Source of the DNA: DASWOJ01 sp036398775
Lineage (GTDB): Bacteria > Pseudomonadota > Alphaproteobacteria > Acetobacterales > Acetobacteraceae
DNA: 64,000 nt
Direction of reading: 5' to 3'
Assembly (NCBI GenBank): GCA_036398775.1
Contig: DASWOJ010000485.1
Location: 1-64,000 of the forward strand
Shown here: piece after piece, positions 1-9,259 of the stretch
Numbering within the stretch: the first letter of the stretch is position 1
Layout: each line of letters begins with the position of its first letter
Position numbers and translations under genes: made by a program
Notes under the pieces: model-generated
What the model was told of the DNA's origin: nothing
The model's database searches: none
What the model saw: only the letters and a program-made list of their open reading frames with translations

Positions 1-175
1 CCTGCCCGCGCAGGAGGGACCTTGGCTGTGGCACGGTGGCTACGATCACGGTCTGCGCGGGGGGCGTCGGGATGATGTCCACGAGAGCTGCCTTCTTGCC
101 GAGATTGGTCCGGCCTATAGCATGGCAACGCGGCCTGGGCAGCCTTGTTCCCAGGCCGGATCGAAGGGGGCGGAC
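1..175. other. Left edge, no firm gene
   Basis: No convincing complete gene lies here. On the minus strand a GTG at position 82 opens a frame that stays open to the window edge (27 codons). A purine-rich AAGAAGG lies upstream, so it may be the first part of a leftward gene divergent from the cupin gene. Too little is visible to name it. Confidence 0.3.
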
Positions 176-670
176 GTGGGCGAAGCCGGGACTGGGAGCG
201 CGGGGCCGACGGATTGGCGGACCGACGGGGTGCGGGTGATCCCTGGGGACAGCCTGGACGCCAACACGCCGCAAACGCCGGGCATGAACCGGGCGGCAGC
301 AATCAACTTCGCCCGCGTGGGGGCGCAGCGCATCTGGGCCGGGACGGTCCACATCCACCCCGACGCCAAGACCGGCGCGCACCACCACGGCGCGCTTGAG
401 AGCGTGATCTACGTGATTCGCGGGCGCGCCCGGATGCGCTGGGGCGACCGGCTGCAATGGGTGGCGGAGGCCGGGCCGGGCGATTTCATCTTCATTCCGC
501 CCTATGTGCCGCACCAGGAAATCAACGCCTCCACGGACGAGACGCTGGAGTGCGTGCTGGTGCGCAGCGACCAAGAGGCGGTGGTGGTGAACCTGGACAT
601 CGAGCCGGTGGAGCGGCCGGAGGGCGTGGCGTGGGTGGACCCGATCCACAAGGGGCAGGGTGGAGCGTAA
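176..670 (+). CDS. Cupin-domain protein
   Basis: Small single-domain cupin of 164 residues from the GTG start at 176. The core shows an HxH-type metal-binding stretch (GAHHHGALE), a central G-rich turn and a second motif ending PPYVPHQE, so a metal-bound beta-barrel is likely. The substrate cannot be told. An ATG at 122 is in frame, but a good GAAGGGGG ribosome-binding site five bases before the GTG favours the shorter form. The last codons and the stop lie in a 19-base tandem duplication. It is transcribed towards the convergent methyltransferase gene. Family confidence is high; the role in the glycan locus is unknown. Confidence 0.8.
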   Translation: MGEAGTGSAGPTDWRTDGVRVIPGDSLDANTPQTPGMNRAAAINFARVGAQRIWAGTVHIHPDAKTGAHHHGALESVIYVIRGRARMRWGDRLQWVAEAGPGDFIFIPPYVPHQEINASTDETLECVLVRSDQEAVVVNLDIEPVERPEGVAWVDPIHKGQGGA

Positions 671-692
671 GATGCAGGGTGGAGCGTAAGAT
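655..692. repeat. 19-bp tandem duplication at cupin stop
   Basis: Two exact 19-base copies in direct tandem (655-673 and 674-692), each containing GGTGGAGCGTAA. The first copy carries the TAA stop of the cupin gene. The second is therefore a silent copy just after the stop, consistent with a replication-slippage event. Confidence 0.9.
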
Positions 693-736
693 GCAGACGC
701 CCAAGGGCGTGGTGGCAGAGGCATGGTGGCGCCTGG

Positions 737-1510
737 TCAGGCTGTTGCCGGCTTCCAAGCCGTGACCGGCAGCCCGTCGTGGTGCTGGTTCACGATGCCG
801 AATGGCCGGTAATCGCCGGCCTGCACGCGCATCTCGCAAAAGCCAGCCCGTTCCAGCATCGCGAGCACGTCGGCGAGGCCGAATTGGCGCATCTCCAGCA
901 CGTCGCCGGGACCGCCGTGGAACACCAGGTCCGTTCCGAGGCGAAGCCCGCCGTCGCGGGTGCGGTAAACGAAGCCCCACGCGCCCTCGACCTCCACCAG
1001 CTTGCCCGACGTGAGGTCCGGAAAATGCTCCCGGGTCGGCTGTTCCTGGACATAGGGCACGGTGAGGACCAGGAAGCCGCCCGGCTTCAACATGGCCGCA
1101 AGGTTGTCCACGGCCGCCTGGACCGGCGGCGCTATGTGCTCCAGCACCTCCGAGCAGACGACGAAGTTGCAGGCGCCGCGGTGCGCGTCCGGCAGCGGGC
1201 GTGAGATGTCGAGCCTGGGGTCCTGGTGGAGGAAGGTGTTGGTGTAGCTGAACGCCTTGGCGAACCCCGTGGCGTAGCCGTCCCAGTCGCTCATGCCCAG
1301 TCCGCGCACGCCCTTTGCCCGGGGGAAGTCCGGCAGGATCAGCGGGCGTTGGAACAGGGCCATGCCGACATGGTGGACGATGCTGCGCATCCGGACCGAG
1401 GACCCGCATCCGAAGCAGGACGCGTCCTCCCGCGCCACCTTGGCGGCCGGCGTGTGCTGGCGGCTGCCGCAGCAGTTGCACTGGAAGTCGATGTAGCTGT
1501 CGTCGGTCAT
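737..1510 (-). CDS. Class I SAM-dependent methyltransferase with N-terminal Cys cluster
   Basis: A 257-residue protein starting at the ATG (MTDDSY) at 1510; further upstream in-frame codons are not needed. The N-terminus has CNCCG and, about 20 residues on, CFGCG, which looks like a four-cysteine zinc knuckle. The middle has the signature of Methyltransf_11-type enzymes: VVCSEVLEHI, then MLKPGGFLVLTVPY. The classical glycine-rich SAM loop is not obvious. Such proteins are common in glycan loci and usually methylate sugars or nucleotide sugars, but the acceptor is unknown. It points away from the next glycosyltransferase, so the two share a divergent 200-base promoter region. Confidence 0.75.
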   Translation of the reverse strand: MTDDSYIDFQCNCCGSRQHTPAAKVAREDASCFGCGSSVRMRSIVHHVGMALFQRPLILPDFPRAKGVRGLGMSDWDGYATGFAKAFSYTNTFLHQDPRLDISRPLPDAHRGACNFVVCSEVLEHIAPPVQAAVDNLAAMLKPGGFLVLTVPYVQEQPTREHFPDLTSGKLVEVEGAWGFVYRTRDGGLRLGTDLVFHGGPGDVLEMRQFGLADVLAMLERAGFCEMRVQAGDYRPFGIVNQHHDGLPVTAWKPATA

Positions 1511-1712
1511 CGGAGTCCCTGGGACTGGCGTGCCTCCACCCGATGCGGGGCCGCGCCGGGCTGCGGAGACCTTGCACCGTCCCCAATCCACGGCAACCCC
1601 AGGCGTCCCAGTACGGAGGCCCCCAGGGGAACATGCGGCTTCCCCGTCCCGCCCTTGTCAGCAAAACCGCCTTATGGCACCAGCACGGCCGACGCCGGAT
1701 CGGGGAAGCTGC

Positions 1713-2714
1713 ATGGATGACCAGTCCGCGATCCAGGACGTGGAGCGGGCGATCTGGGGGCAGGACCCCGGGGCCTTGCTGCGCCTTCCGCTGATTCCGC
1801 CCGAGAGCTGGCCGGGTTCGGTGCAGCAGGACTGCCGCGCCTTCGGCCTCGCTGCGCCGTTGCAGCACCCGGCGGCGGCCCTGCCGGGCAACCCCGGCAT
1901 CGCCGTCGTGATGATGGTGAAGGACGAGGCCGACATCATCGGCCATAACCTCGCCTGGCTGCACTTCATCGGCGTGCGGCGTTTCGTGATCTCCGACAAC
2001 GGCTCGGCTGACGGCACCGGCGCCGTCATCGAGGCGTTCCGGACCCGGCACGACGAGGCGGAGGTCGTGGTGATCGCCGACCCGCTGGTCAGCTACGTGC
2101 AAAGCCTGAAGACCACGGGGATGCTGCGCTACGCCCTGTCCATCTGGCCCGACCTGCGGTGGGTGTTCCCGCTGGACGCGGACGAGTTCCTGATCCCGTC
2201 GCAGGGATTCGGGGTGCTGGACGGCCTGCCGGGCAGCGTCGAGGCCGTCACGATTCCCAAGGTGATCCACTTCCGCCACCGCCTTGGCGGCGAGGCTGAC
2301 ATAGGGTCGCCGCTCGGCGCCATGGCGCTGCGCAGCCCGCTGTTCTGCGTGCCGCCCAAGTGCGCCTGCCGGGCCCAACTGCATTTGACGATCACCGGCG
2401 GCAACCATCACATCCGGCGCGTGGACGGGCACAGCCCGGAGCATCGGGGCGGCCTGTCCCTGGGCTTCCATCTCCGCGAGTTCCAGACCCGCAGCTTCGA
2501 GCACTTCCTCAGGAAGGTCAGGAATGGCGGCAAGGCGATCCTGGCCGCAAAGGCCGAGGGCCGGGTGGAGGGCGGCGAGCACTGGCTGCGCTGGTTCGAC
2601 GTGCTGCAGGCCGAGGGCGAGGCCGGCTTGCGGGCGACCTATGAAAGCGAGTGCGTCCGGGGAGCGGATCCCAACTTCGTGCTCGACCCGTTCCACGGCG
2701 TCGCGGGCGCATAA
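1713..2714 (+). CDS. Glycosyltransferase, family 2 (Glyco_tranf_2_4 type)
   Basis: A 333-residue GT-A fold enzyme starting MDDQSAIQ. The donor-binding half shows VMMVKDEADII followed by the DNGSADGT turn. The metal-binding motif is in FPLDADEFLIP. These are typical of the family 2 subgroup that begins with KNE/KDE-like residues and carries D-x-D as DADEF. It probably transfers a sugar to a lipid-linked or protein-linked glycan at the cytoplasmic face of the membrane; donor and acceptor are unknown. The TAA stop is followed two bases later by the GTG of the next glycosyltransferase, so the two are very probably co-transcribed and translationally coupled. Confidence 0.85.
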   Translation: MDDQSAIQDVERAIWGQDPGALLRLPLIPPESWPGSVQQDCRAFGLAAPLQHPAAALPGNPGIAVVMMVKDEADIIGHNLAWLHFIGVRRFVISDNGSADGTGAVIEAFRTRHDEAEVVVIADPLVSYVQSLKTTGMLRYALSIWPDLRWVFPLDADEFLIPSQGFGVLDGLPGSVEAVTIPKVIHFRHRLGGEADIGSPLGAMALRSPLFCVPPKCACRAQLHLTITGGNHHIRRVDGHSPEHRGGLSLGFHLREFQTRSFEHFLRKVRNGGKAILAAKAEGRVEGGEHWLRWFDVLQAEGEAGLRATYESECVRGADPNFVLDPFHGVAGA

Positions 2715-2716
2715 AC

Positions 2717-5710
2717 GTGCCTCGCGTTCCTGACCCGTTGCTCCCGGCGGCGCCGTTGCATGACGGCGGCATCATCCGTTTGGCCCTGCCGGCGCCGGCG
2801 GACGGGATGGCGGCGCCAGCCGGGCTTGCCCTCATGCTGGACGACGCGTTTGCCGGGGTGGTGCCGGTGGTCCCCGATGGTTCTGGCGCCGGCCTGTGCG
2901 TCAACGCTGCGCTGCCCACGCACCAGCTTGCCGCGCAGCTCGACCTGCTCGACCCGGCGACCGGCCGCAGCGTGCTGCCGGGGCCGGTTCCCGTCCTTGA
3001 CTGCTACCGCTGCACTCTGGACGCCGTGACGACCAGCCGCGGAGAGGTTTCGGGCAGGGTCAGCCTCGCCCCCTGGTTCGGCCCGGCCGTCATGGTCGAG
3101 CTGGCGCATGGGGACCGGGTCCTGGCCCAGGCCGTCGCCGTGCGGGACGCCGCAGGGCCTGATGGCGGAGCCGGCTATCCCTTCATCCTCCGCGTGCCCA
3201 GCCTTGTCCCCGTCAACGGGATACTGCGCCTGCAACTCCGCATCGGCGCCCTCGCCGCCGCCGCTGTCGAGCTGTCGCCATCGGACATGGGGTATGCCGG
3301 CTACCTCGACGGCGCCACGGAGCAAGTGCAGGGCTGGGTGGTCAGCCTTGGGCAGCGGCGGCGGCGCGTCGCGGTGGACATCTGGATTGATGGCGCCGTC
3401 GTCGCCACCGTGCCGGCCAACGCCCGGCGCACGGACGTGCGCGCCATCGGGATCACTGCGGACCGCTGCGGCTTCAGCTACGCCTTGCCTGACAACTTCG
3501 ACGACACGAAGGGCTACACGCTCGCCGCGACGCTCGCCGGCACCGGCACACACCTGTGCGGCAGCCCGCGGCAGGTGCCGCCGAACGTGAGCCTGGAGGG
3601 CTACTTCGACAGTTGCCACGGCACCTCGGCCCACGGCTGGGCGATGGACCGCCGCCGGCCAAAGGTGCCCGTGGTGGTGGAGGCGGTGCTGTCCGATGGC
3701 CGGGTGCTGGGCCGGGCCGAGGCCAAGATGTTCCGCGGCGACCTGCTGGACGCCGGTTTGGCGGATGGGCTGTGCGCGTTCAAGATAGATCTCGGGTCCC
3801 ATTTCAGGGAGATCTTGGGCCAGCAGATGCTGGTGCGTGTTGCCGGCACAGGGTTTTATCTGCCGGGGTCGCCCCGCACGGTGGAGCTGAATCCCAACCT
3901 GGTCCGCTTCGTCCGGCGCCAACAGGACATGCCGGCCAACGTGCTGCCACGGCTGAAGCGGCGGCTGAACCGGGACGCCGGCGACCTCGGCATCTCCATC
4001 GTCATGCCGGTTTACAACACGCCGGCGGACATGCTGATGGAGGCCATCGCCAGCGTGCACGCCCAATGGTGCGACCGGTGGGAGCTGATCTGCGTCAACG
4101 ATTGCAGCACGGAGCCGCACGTGGCGCGGACCCTGCAATATGCCGCCGCCCGCGACGCCCGCATCCGCGTCCTGCATGCCCCGGTGAACGGCGGCATCGC
4201 CGCGGCCACCAATTTCGGCCTGCGCGCCGTGCGCTACCCCTACGTCGCCTTCATGGACCACGACGACGTCATCGAGCCGGATGCGGTCTGGCAGTTGGTG
4301 CGCGCCGCCCGCCTGACCGGCGCCGACCTGCTGTATTCGGATGAGGCGACGACGGACGAGGACACGGCGGGCATCGCCGACGTGAAGTGCCGGCCGGCGT
4401 TCAGCTGGGATTATTACCTGTCGCACCCCTACTTCGTGCACATGGTCTGCGTCCGCACCGCCATCGCCCAGGCGGCCGGCGGCTGGGACGTGTCCATGCC
4501 GATCAGCGCCGACGTGGACTTCGTGCTGCGCGTGCTGGAGCGGTCGCGGACCGTGGCGCACGTGCCGGCGGTGCTGTATCGCTGGCGCACCCATGCGGGA
4601 AGCGCAGGGCACGCGGCGCAGCCGCAGGTGATGGCGGCGACGCGCGGGGCGCTGCAGCGCCACCTGGACCGCTGCGGGACAGGCGCGGTGGCGGCGGACG
4701 GAGTGGCGTTCAACCAGTTCGACGTGACCTGGCCGGCGGCGCCGGGGCGGATCCTGATCGTCATCCCGACCAAGAACAAGGCGGACCTGCTGCGCACCGC
4801 CATCGAGAGCATCGAGCGCACGGCGGCCGGCGCCGACTACCGCATCGTCGTCATAGACCACCAGAGCACGGAGCCTGCGGCGAAGCGTTATCTGGCCACC
4901 CTGGCGCGCACCCACGCCGTCATGCCGTATCGGGGCGAGTTCAACTACTCCCGCATGAACAACCTGGCGGTCCGCACCCATGGCGCCGGCGCGGAGTTCG
5001 TGCTGTTCTTGAACAACGACGTCGAGGCGTTGCACGATGGCTGGCTGGACCGGATGCGCCGGCTGGCGGCGCGCCCGGATGTGGGCTGCGTCGGCGCGCT
5101 GCTGCTGTATGCCGACCGACGGGTGCAGCATGCCGGGGTCATCCTGGGCTTCAACGGCTCGGCCGACCACGCGATGAAGTTCACCGACGCCTACCTGGAC
5201 GGGAAGGAGCGGCGGAACCTGGGCTACAACTGCTCGCTGACCTCCGTGCGGGACTACTCCGCGGTGACGGCGGCCTGCATGATGATGCGGCGCGAGGCGT
5301 TCGACGCCGTGGGCGGCTTCGACGAGGACTTCGCCATCGGCTTCAACGACACCGACCTGTGCCTGCGCCTGCGCGGGCGCGGCTTGAAGGTGCTGTATGA
5401 CGGCGGCTCGGTGCTGTTCCATTACGAGAGCGCGACGCGGGGCGACACCAAGCAAATCCTGCATCCCGAGGACACCGGGCGCCTGCTGACCCGGTGGAGC
5501 GGCATCCTGGACGAGGGCGACCCGTTCTACAGCCCGCTGCTGAGTGGCCGCGTGCAGGACCACGTGCTGCGGGAAGACCCGGGCTGCCGCATCGTCCATC
5601 CGCCGCGGGTGACCCGGATCAACTTGGTGCGCCTGGCTATGGCGCCTCTGCTGCCCGTCCCGGACTCGCCGGCCGCCTCCGCGCGCCGGCGCAGCCGGCA
5701 ACCGGCCTGA
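2717..5710 (+). CDS. Large protein with two family 2 glycosyltransferase domains and two N-terminal repeats
   Basis: A 997-residue protein from the GTG at 2717, two bases after the preceding stop; an ATG at 2651 is in frame but inside the previous gene. Residues about 1-190 have no clear family. Residues about 194-290 and 295-395 are two related modules, each opening GY(L/F)D...GW and closing with GSPRxV. A first GT-A domain (about 425-640) has SIVMPVYNT and MDHDD. A second (about 678-940) has ILIVIPTKNK, FLNNDVE and a GFDEDF acceptor motif. Tandem GT2 proteins of this kind (RfbC-like) make repeating glycans. Both domains keep acidic metal-binding residues, so both could be active. Substrates are unknown. 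Confidence 0.85.
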   Translation: MPRVPDPLLPAAPLHDGGIIRLALPAPADGMAAPAGLALMLDDAFAGVVPVVPDGSGAGLCVNAALPTHQLAAQLDLLDPATGRSVLPGPVPVLDCYRCTLDAVTTSRGEVSGRVSLAPWFGPAVMVELAHGDRVLAQAVAVRDAAGPDGGAGYPFILRVPSLVPVNGILRLQLRIGALAAAAVELSPSDMGYAGYLDGATEQVQGWVVSLGQRRRRVAVDIWIDGAVVATVPANARRTDVRAIGITADRCGFSYALPDNFDDTKGYTLAATLAGTGTHLCGSPRQVPPNVSLEGYFDSCHGTSAHGWAMDRRRPKVPVVVEAVLSDGRVLGRAEAKMFRGDLLDAGLADGLCAFKIDLGSHFREILGQQMLVRVAGTGFYLPGSPRTVELNPNLVRFVRRQQDMPANVLPRLKRRLNRDAGDLGISIVMPVYNTPADMLMEAIASVHAQWCDRWELICVNDCSTEPHVARTLQYAAARDARIRVLHAPVNGGIAAATNFGLRAVRYPYVAFMDHDDVIEPDAVWQLVRAARLTGADLLYSDEATTDEDTAGIADVKCRPAFSWDYYLSHPYFVHMVCVRTAIAQAAGGWDVSMPISADVDFVLRVLERSRTVAHVPAVLYRWRTHAGSAGHAAQPQVMAATRGALQRHLDRCGTGAVAADGVAFNQFDVTWPAAPGRILIVIPTKNKADLLRTAIESIERTAAGADYRIVVIDHQSTEPAAKRYLATLARTHAVMPYRGEFNYSRMNNLAVRTHGAGAEFVLFLNNDVEALHDGWLDRMRRLAARPDVGCVGALLLYADRRVQHAGVILGFNGSADHAMKFTDAYLDGKERRNLGYNCSLTSVRDYSAVTAACMMMRREAFDAVGGFDEDFAIGFNDTDLCLRLRGRGLKVLYDGGSVLFHYESATRGDTKQILHPEDTGRLLTRWSGILDEGDPFYSPLLSGRVQDHVLREDPGCRIVHPPRVTRINLVRLAMAPLLPVPDSPAASARRRSRQPA

Positions 5711-5864
5711 CCGTCATGCAGGGCTGCCCACACCCGGGCGGCTCCGCTGGCGATGCGAAGCGCATTGCCCGGCCTGCCCGCCGATGGCAGGTTGCGCCCG
5801 CGCCGCGGCGGTGCAACCAAAGCGGGACCACGCACATGACCCACGGCAGGATACCTGGCACGCC

Positions 5865-6920
5865 ATGAAGATACTCGTCACCGGCGGCTGCGGCTTCATC
5901 GGTTCGGCCGTGATCCGGCATCTGGTCCGCACGACCGGGCATACCGTCGTGAACGTGGACAAGATGACCTACGCCGCGTCCGAGGATGCGCTGGAGGAGG
6001 CGCGCGGCAGCGACCGTCACATCCTGATCCGCGCCGACAACACCGATGCCCCGGCGATGCAGCAGGTGTTCGCCACGCACCAGCCCGACGCCGTGATGCA
6101 CCTGGCCGCGGAAAGCCACGTGGACCGTTCGATAGACGGACCCGCGCCATTCATACATACCAACCTGGTCGGCACCTTCGTGCTGCTGGAGGCTGCGCGG
6201 ACCCATTGGGCCAGCCTGGACGCGGCGGCGCAGGCGCGGTTCCGCTTCCACCACATCTCCACGGACGAGGTGTTCGGCGCGCTCGGCCCGAACGATCCGC
6301 CGTTCACGGAAACCACGCCTTATGATCCGCGCAGCCCGTATTCCGCCAGCAAGGCCGGGTCGGACCATCTGGTGCGGGCGTGGTGGCACACCTACGGGCT
6401 GCCGGCCTTTGTCACCAACACCACCAACAACTACGGCCCCTGGCAATTCCCGGAGAAGCTGATCCCGCTGGTGACGCTGAACGCTCTGGAGGGCAAGCCG
6501 CTGCCGGTCTATGGCGACGGCAGCAACCAGCGCGACTGGCTGTTCGTGGAGGACCATGCCGCCGCCCTGGTGCTGGCGCTGGAGCGGGCGGAACCAGGGG
6601 CGACGCTGGCGATCGGCGCGCGGCAGCCGCGCAGCAACCTGCAGGTGGTGCGGGCGATCTGCGACACCTTGGACGAGCTGCAGCCGGACCCCGCCGGGCC
6701 GCGGGAGCGGCTGATCCACTTCGTGACGGATCGGCCGGGCCACGATTTCCGCTACGAGATTGATCCGGCGCGCAGCAATGCCGCCCTGGGCTGGACCGCG
6801 CCGCACGGCTTCGACGCCGGGCTGCGGCGGACGATCCAGTGGTATATGGACAACCGCGCCTGGTGGGAGGCGATCCGGGGCGCCCGCTACGGTGGCCAGC
6901 GGCTGGGGACGGCTGCGTGA
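5865..6920 (+). CDS. rfbB: dTDP-glucose 4,6-dehydratase
   Basis: Second enzyme of dTDP-L-rhamnose synthesis: converts dTDP-glucose to dTDP-4-keto-6-deoxyglucose with bound NAD. The 351-residue short-chain dehydrogenase starts MKILVTGGCGFIG (nucleotide-binding TGxxGFIG). It has the catalytic STDEVFG and YSASKAGSDH (YxxxK) motifs and the family-typical NTTNNYGP segment. The ATG at 5865 begins directly at the Rossmann strand; longer in-frame extensions have no conserved sequence. It leads the rfbB-rfbA-rfbC-rfbD run, with an 10-base gap to rfbA. Length and motifs match functional homologues, and no damage is visible. Confidence 0.96.
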   Translation: MKILVTGGCGFIGSAVIRHLVRTTGHTVVNVDKMTYAASEDALEEARGSDRHILIRADNTDAPAMQQVFATHQPDAVMHLAAESHVDRSIDGPAPFIHTNLVGTFVLLEAARTHWASLDAAAQARFRFHHISTDEVFGALGPNDPPFTETTPYDPRSPYSASKAGSDHLVRAWWHTYGLPAFVTNTTNNYGPWQFPEKLIPLVTLNALEGKPLPVYGDGSNQRDWLFVEDHAAALVLALERAEPGATLAIGARQPRSNLQVVRAICDTLDELQPDPAGPRERLIHFVTDRPGHDFRYEIDPARSNAALGWTAPHGFDAGLRRTIQWYMDNRAWWEAIRGARYGGQRLGTAA

Positions 6921-6930
6921 GGAGGCGGGC

Positions 6931-7806
6931 GTGAAGGGCATCCTGCTCGCGGGCGGCAGCGGCACGCGGCTGCACCCGGTGACGCTGGCCAGCAGCAAGC
7001 AGTTGCTGCCGGTGTATGACAAGCCGATGGTGTATTACCCGCTGTCCGTGCTGATGCTGGCGGGCATCCGCGACATCATGCTGATCTCCACCCCTGAGGA
7101 CCTGCCGCAGTTCCGCCGGCTGCTGGGCAACGGGGACAAGTTCGGCGTCCGCTTCACCTACGCCGAGCAGGCGAAGCCGGAGGGGCTGGCGCAGGCGTTC
7201 CACATCGGCGAGGAGTGGATCGCCGGGCAAGCCTGCGCCCTGGCGCTGGGCGACAACCTGATCTTCGGCGACCACCTGGGCGTGCTGCTGCGCGCCGCCG
7301 GCGCCCGTCCGGAGGGGGCGACGGTGTTCGCCTACCAGGTACGCGACCCCGAGCGGTATGGCGTCGTCACCTTCGACAGCAGCGGCCGGGCGCAGGAGAT
7401 CGTCGAGAAGCCGGCCGCGCCTAAGAGCAACTGGGCGGTGACCGGGCTTTATTTCTACGACAAGCGGGTGTCCGAGATGGCCCGGCGGGTGAAGCCCTCC
7501 GCCCGCGGCGAGCTGGAGATCACCGACCTCAACGGCATGTACCTGGAGGAGGGGACGCTGCATGTGGAGCGGCTGGGCCGCGGCTGCGCCTGGCTGGATG
7601 CCGGGATGCCGGACAGCCTGCTGCAGGCGGCGACCTTCGTGCAGACGATCCAGAACCGGCAGGGAATGCTGGTCGGCAGCCCCGAGGAGGTGGCGTTCCG
7701 CATGGGCTACATAGACGCCGCAGCCTTGCGCGCCTGCGCCAAGGGCCTGGGCAAGACCGAGTTGGGCCGGCTGCTGCTGGAACTTGCCGACGGGCTGCAC
7801 GCATGA
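6931..7806 (+). CDS. rfbA: Glucose-1-phosphate thymidylyltransferase
   Basis: First step of the dTDP-rhamnose pathway: joins dTTP and glucose-1-phosphate to give dTDP-glucose. The 291-residue protein starts at a GTG (GTGAAGGGC) preceded by GAGGAGGCG. The N-terminal nucleotidyltransferase signature GGSGTRLHPVT and the substrate-loop residues KPMVYYPLSVLMLAGI are intact, as are GDN and the later EIVEKP and GxAWLDAGM motifs. It ends in an ATGA overlap with rfbC, which implies translational coupling. Nothing unusual compared with RmlA enzymes. Confidence 0.96.
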   Translation: MKGILLAGGSGTRLHPVTLASSKQLLPVYDKPMVYYPLSVLMLAGIRDIMLISTPEDLPQFRRLLGNGDKFGVRFTYAEQAKPEGLAQAFHIGEEWIAGQACALALGDNLIFGDHLGVLLRAAGARPEGATVFAYQVRDPERYGVVTFDSSGRAQEIVEKPAAPKSNWAVTGLYFYDKRVSEMARRVKPSARGELEITDLNGMYLEEGTLHVERLGRGCAWLDAGMPDSLLQAATFVQTIQNRQGMLVGSPEEVAFRMGYIDAAALRACAKGLGKTELGRLLLELADGLHA

Positions 7807-8357
7807 ACGTCGAGCGTCTCAGCATCCCCGACCTGATCCTGGTCACGCCGCCGCGGTTCGGCGATGCGCGGGGGTTCTTCTCGGAGGTGTTCAAGCTCGG
7901 CGCGTTCCGGGACGCCGGCATTGATATCCCCTTCGTGCAGGATAACCAGAGCCTGTCGCGTGAGCGCGGGGTGATCCGCGGCCTGCACTGCCAGGTTGCG
8001 CCGCACTCGCAGGGCAAGCTGGTGCGCTGCATCAAGGGCGCGATCTGGGACGTGGCGGTGGACGCCAGGCGCGGCTCGCCGACCTATGGCCAGTGGGACG
8101 CGGCGGAGCTGTCGGCGGAGAACTGGGCGCAGCTATGGGTGCCGCCGGGCTTCCTGCACGGGTTCTGCACCCTGCAGCCGGATACGGAGGTCATCTACAA
8201 GGTAACGGACATCTACGACCGCGGCAGCGAGCGCGGCGTCATATGGAACGACCCCGACCTGGCGCTGCCGTGGCCGATCAGGCCGGAGGAGGCGGTGCTG
8301 TCCGACAAGGACCTGGTGCTGCCCCGCTGGGCCGACGCGCCGGCGCTGTTCGACTGA
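7803..8357 (+). CDS. rfbC: dTDP-4-dehydrorhamnose 3,5-epimerase
   Basis: Third pathway enzyme, a 184-residue cupin-fold epimerase that inverts C3 and C5 of dTDP-4-keto-6-deoxyglucose. Visible hallmarks are FFSEVF near the N-terminus, the catalytic-histidine segment GVIRGLHCQ, KLVRCIKGAIWDVAVD and PPGFLHGFCTL. It overlaps rfbA by four bases upstream (ATGA). Downstream its TGA shares one base with the rfbD start, so the three genes form one coupled unit. Confidence 0.96.
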   Translation: MNVERLSIPDLILVTPPRFGDARGFFSEVFKLGAFRDAGIDIPFVQDNQSLSRERGVIRGLHCQVAPHSQGKLVRCIKGAIWDVAVDARRGSPTYGQWDAAELSAENWAQLWVPPGFLHGFCTLQPDTEVIYKVTDIYDRGSERGVIWNDPDLALPWPIRPEEAVLSDKDLVLPRWADAPALFD

Positions 8358-9250
8358 TGGCGCCGGGTTCCATCCTCGTCACCGGGGGCGCCGGGCAGTT
8401 GGCGACCGCTTTGGCGCAGTTGGGCGGTGCGGCGGTACGCCGTGTTGGCCGGCCCGAGTTCGACTTCGACCGCCCGGATACGCTCGCCGCCGCCTTCGAG
8501 GCCGCACGCCCGTCGCTGCTGGTCAATGCCGCCGCCTGGACGGCGGTGGATACGGCGGAGACCGAGCCGGACGCCGCCGGACGCGCCAACCGCGACGGCC
8601 CGGCGACGCTCGCCGCCCTGTGCGCGGATGCGGGCATCCCGATGATCCATGTATCCACGGACTACGTGTTCGACGGGCTGAAGGGGTCGGCCTACACGGA
8701 GGCCGACCCGACCAGCCCCACCGGCGTCTATGGCCGCACCAAGCTGGAAGGGGAGCAGGCCGTGATGGCGGCGTGCCCGCGCGCCGTCGTGCTGCGCACG
8801 TCCTGGGTGTATTCGGCGGCCGGCAAGAATTTTGTCCGCACCATGCTGGGCGCGGCGCAGAAGATGCCGCGGCTGCGCGTGGTGGCGGACCAGCGGGGCT
8901 GCCCGACCGCGGCGCGCGACCTGGCGGCGGCGATCCTGGGCATTGCGCCGCAATTGGATGGCGCGGGGCCGGAGCAGTGCGGCGTGTTCCATGCTTGCGG
9001 CTCTGGCGAGACAACCTGGCATGGTCTCGCAACGGCGGTGTTTGAGGATGCGGCCCGGTACGGCCATCCCGTTCCCGCCGTGGACGCCATAACGACGGCG
9101 GACTGGCCGACCCCGGCCCGGCGTCCGCCGGACAGCCGGCTCGACTGCACCAAGCTGGCCCGGGTGTTCGGGGTGCGGCTGCCGGAGTGGCGCGCCAGCC
9201 TGGCCCGCACCGTTGACGAGCTGCTGGCCCCCGCCGCGCCGCCGGGCTGA
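8357..9250 (+). CDS. rfbD: dTDP-4-dehydrorhamnose reductase
   Basis: Final enzyme of dTDP-L-rhamnose synthesis, reducing the 4-keto group with NAD(P)H. The 297-residue short-chain dehydrogenase opens SILVTGGAGQLATAL. It contains NAAAWTAVDTAE, STDYVFDG and the YGRTKLEGE (YxxxK) catalytic motif, all diagnostic for RmlD. The ATG overlaps the rfbC stop. With it the window encodes the whole route from glucose-1-phosphate to dTDP-L-rhamnose, the likely donor for one or more of the neighbouring glycosyltransferases. Confidence 0.96.
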   Translation: MAPGSILVTGGAGQLATALAQLGGAAVRRVGRPEFDFDRPDTLAAAFEAARPSLLVNAAAWTAVDTAETEPDAAGRANRDGPATLAALCADAGIPMIHVSTDYVFDGLKGSAYTEADPTSPTGVYGRTKLEGEQAVMAACPRAVVLRTSWVYSAAGKNFVRTMLGAAQKMPRLRVVADQRGCPTAARDLAAAILGIAPQLDGAGPEQCGVFHACGSGETTWHGLATAVFEDAARYGHPVPAVDAITTADWPTPARRPPDSRLDCTKLARVFGVRLPEWRASLARTVDELLAPAAPPG

Positions 9251-9259
9251 CCTGCCGCC

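Noticed and set aside
2639..5701. Very long minus-strand open frame opposite the tandem glycosyltransferase
   Set aside because: High GC removes stops from the antisense; the product is Arg/His/Gln-rich with no domain, while the plus strand has two clear GT domains.
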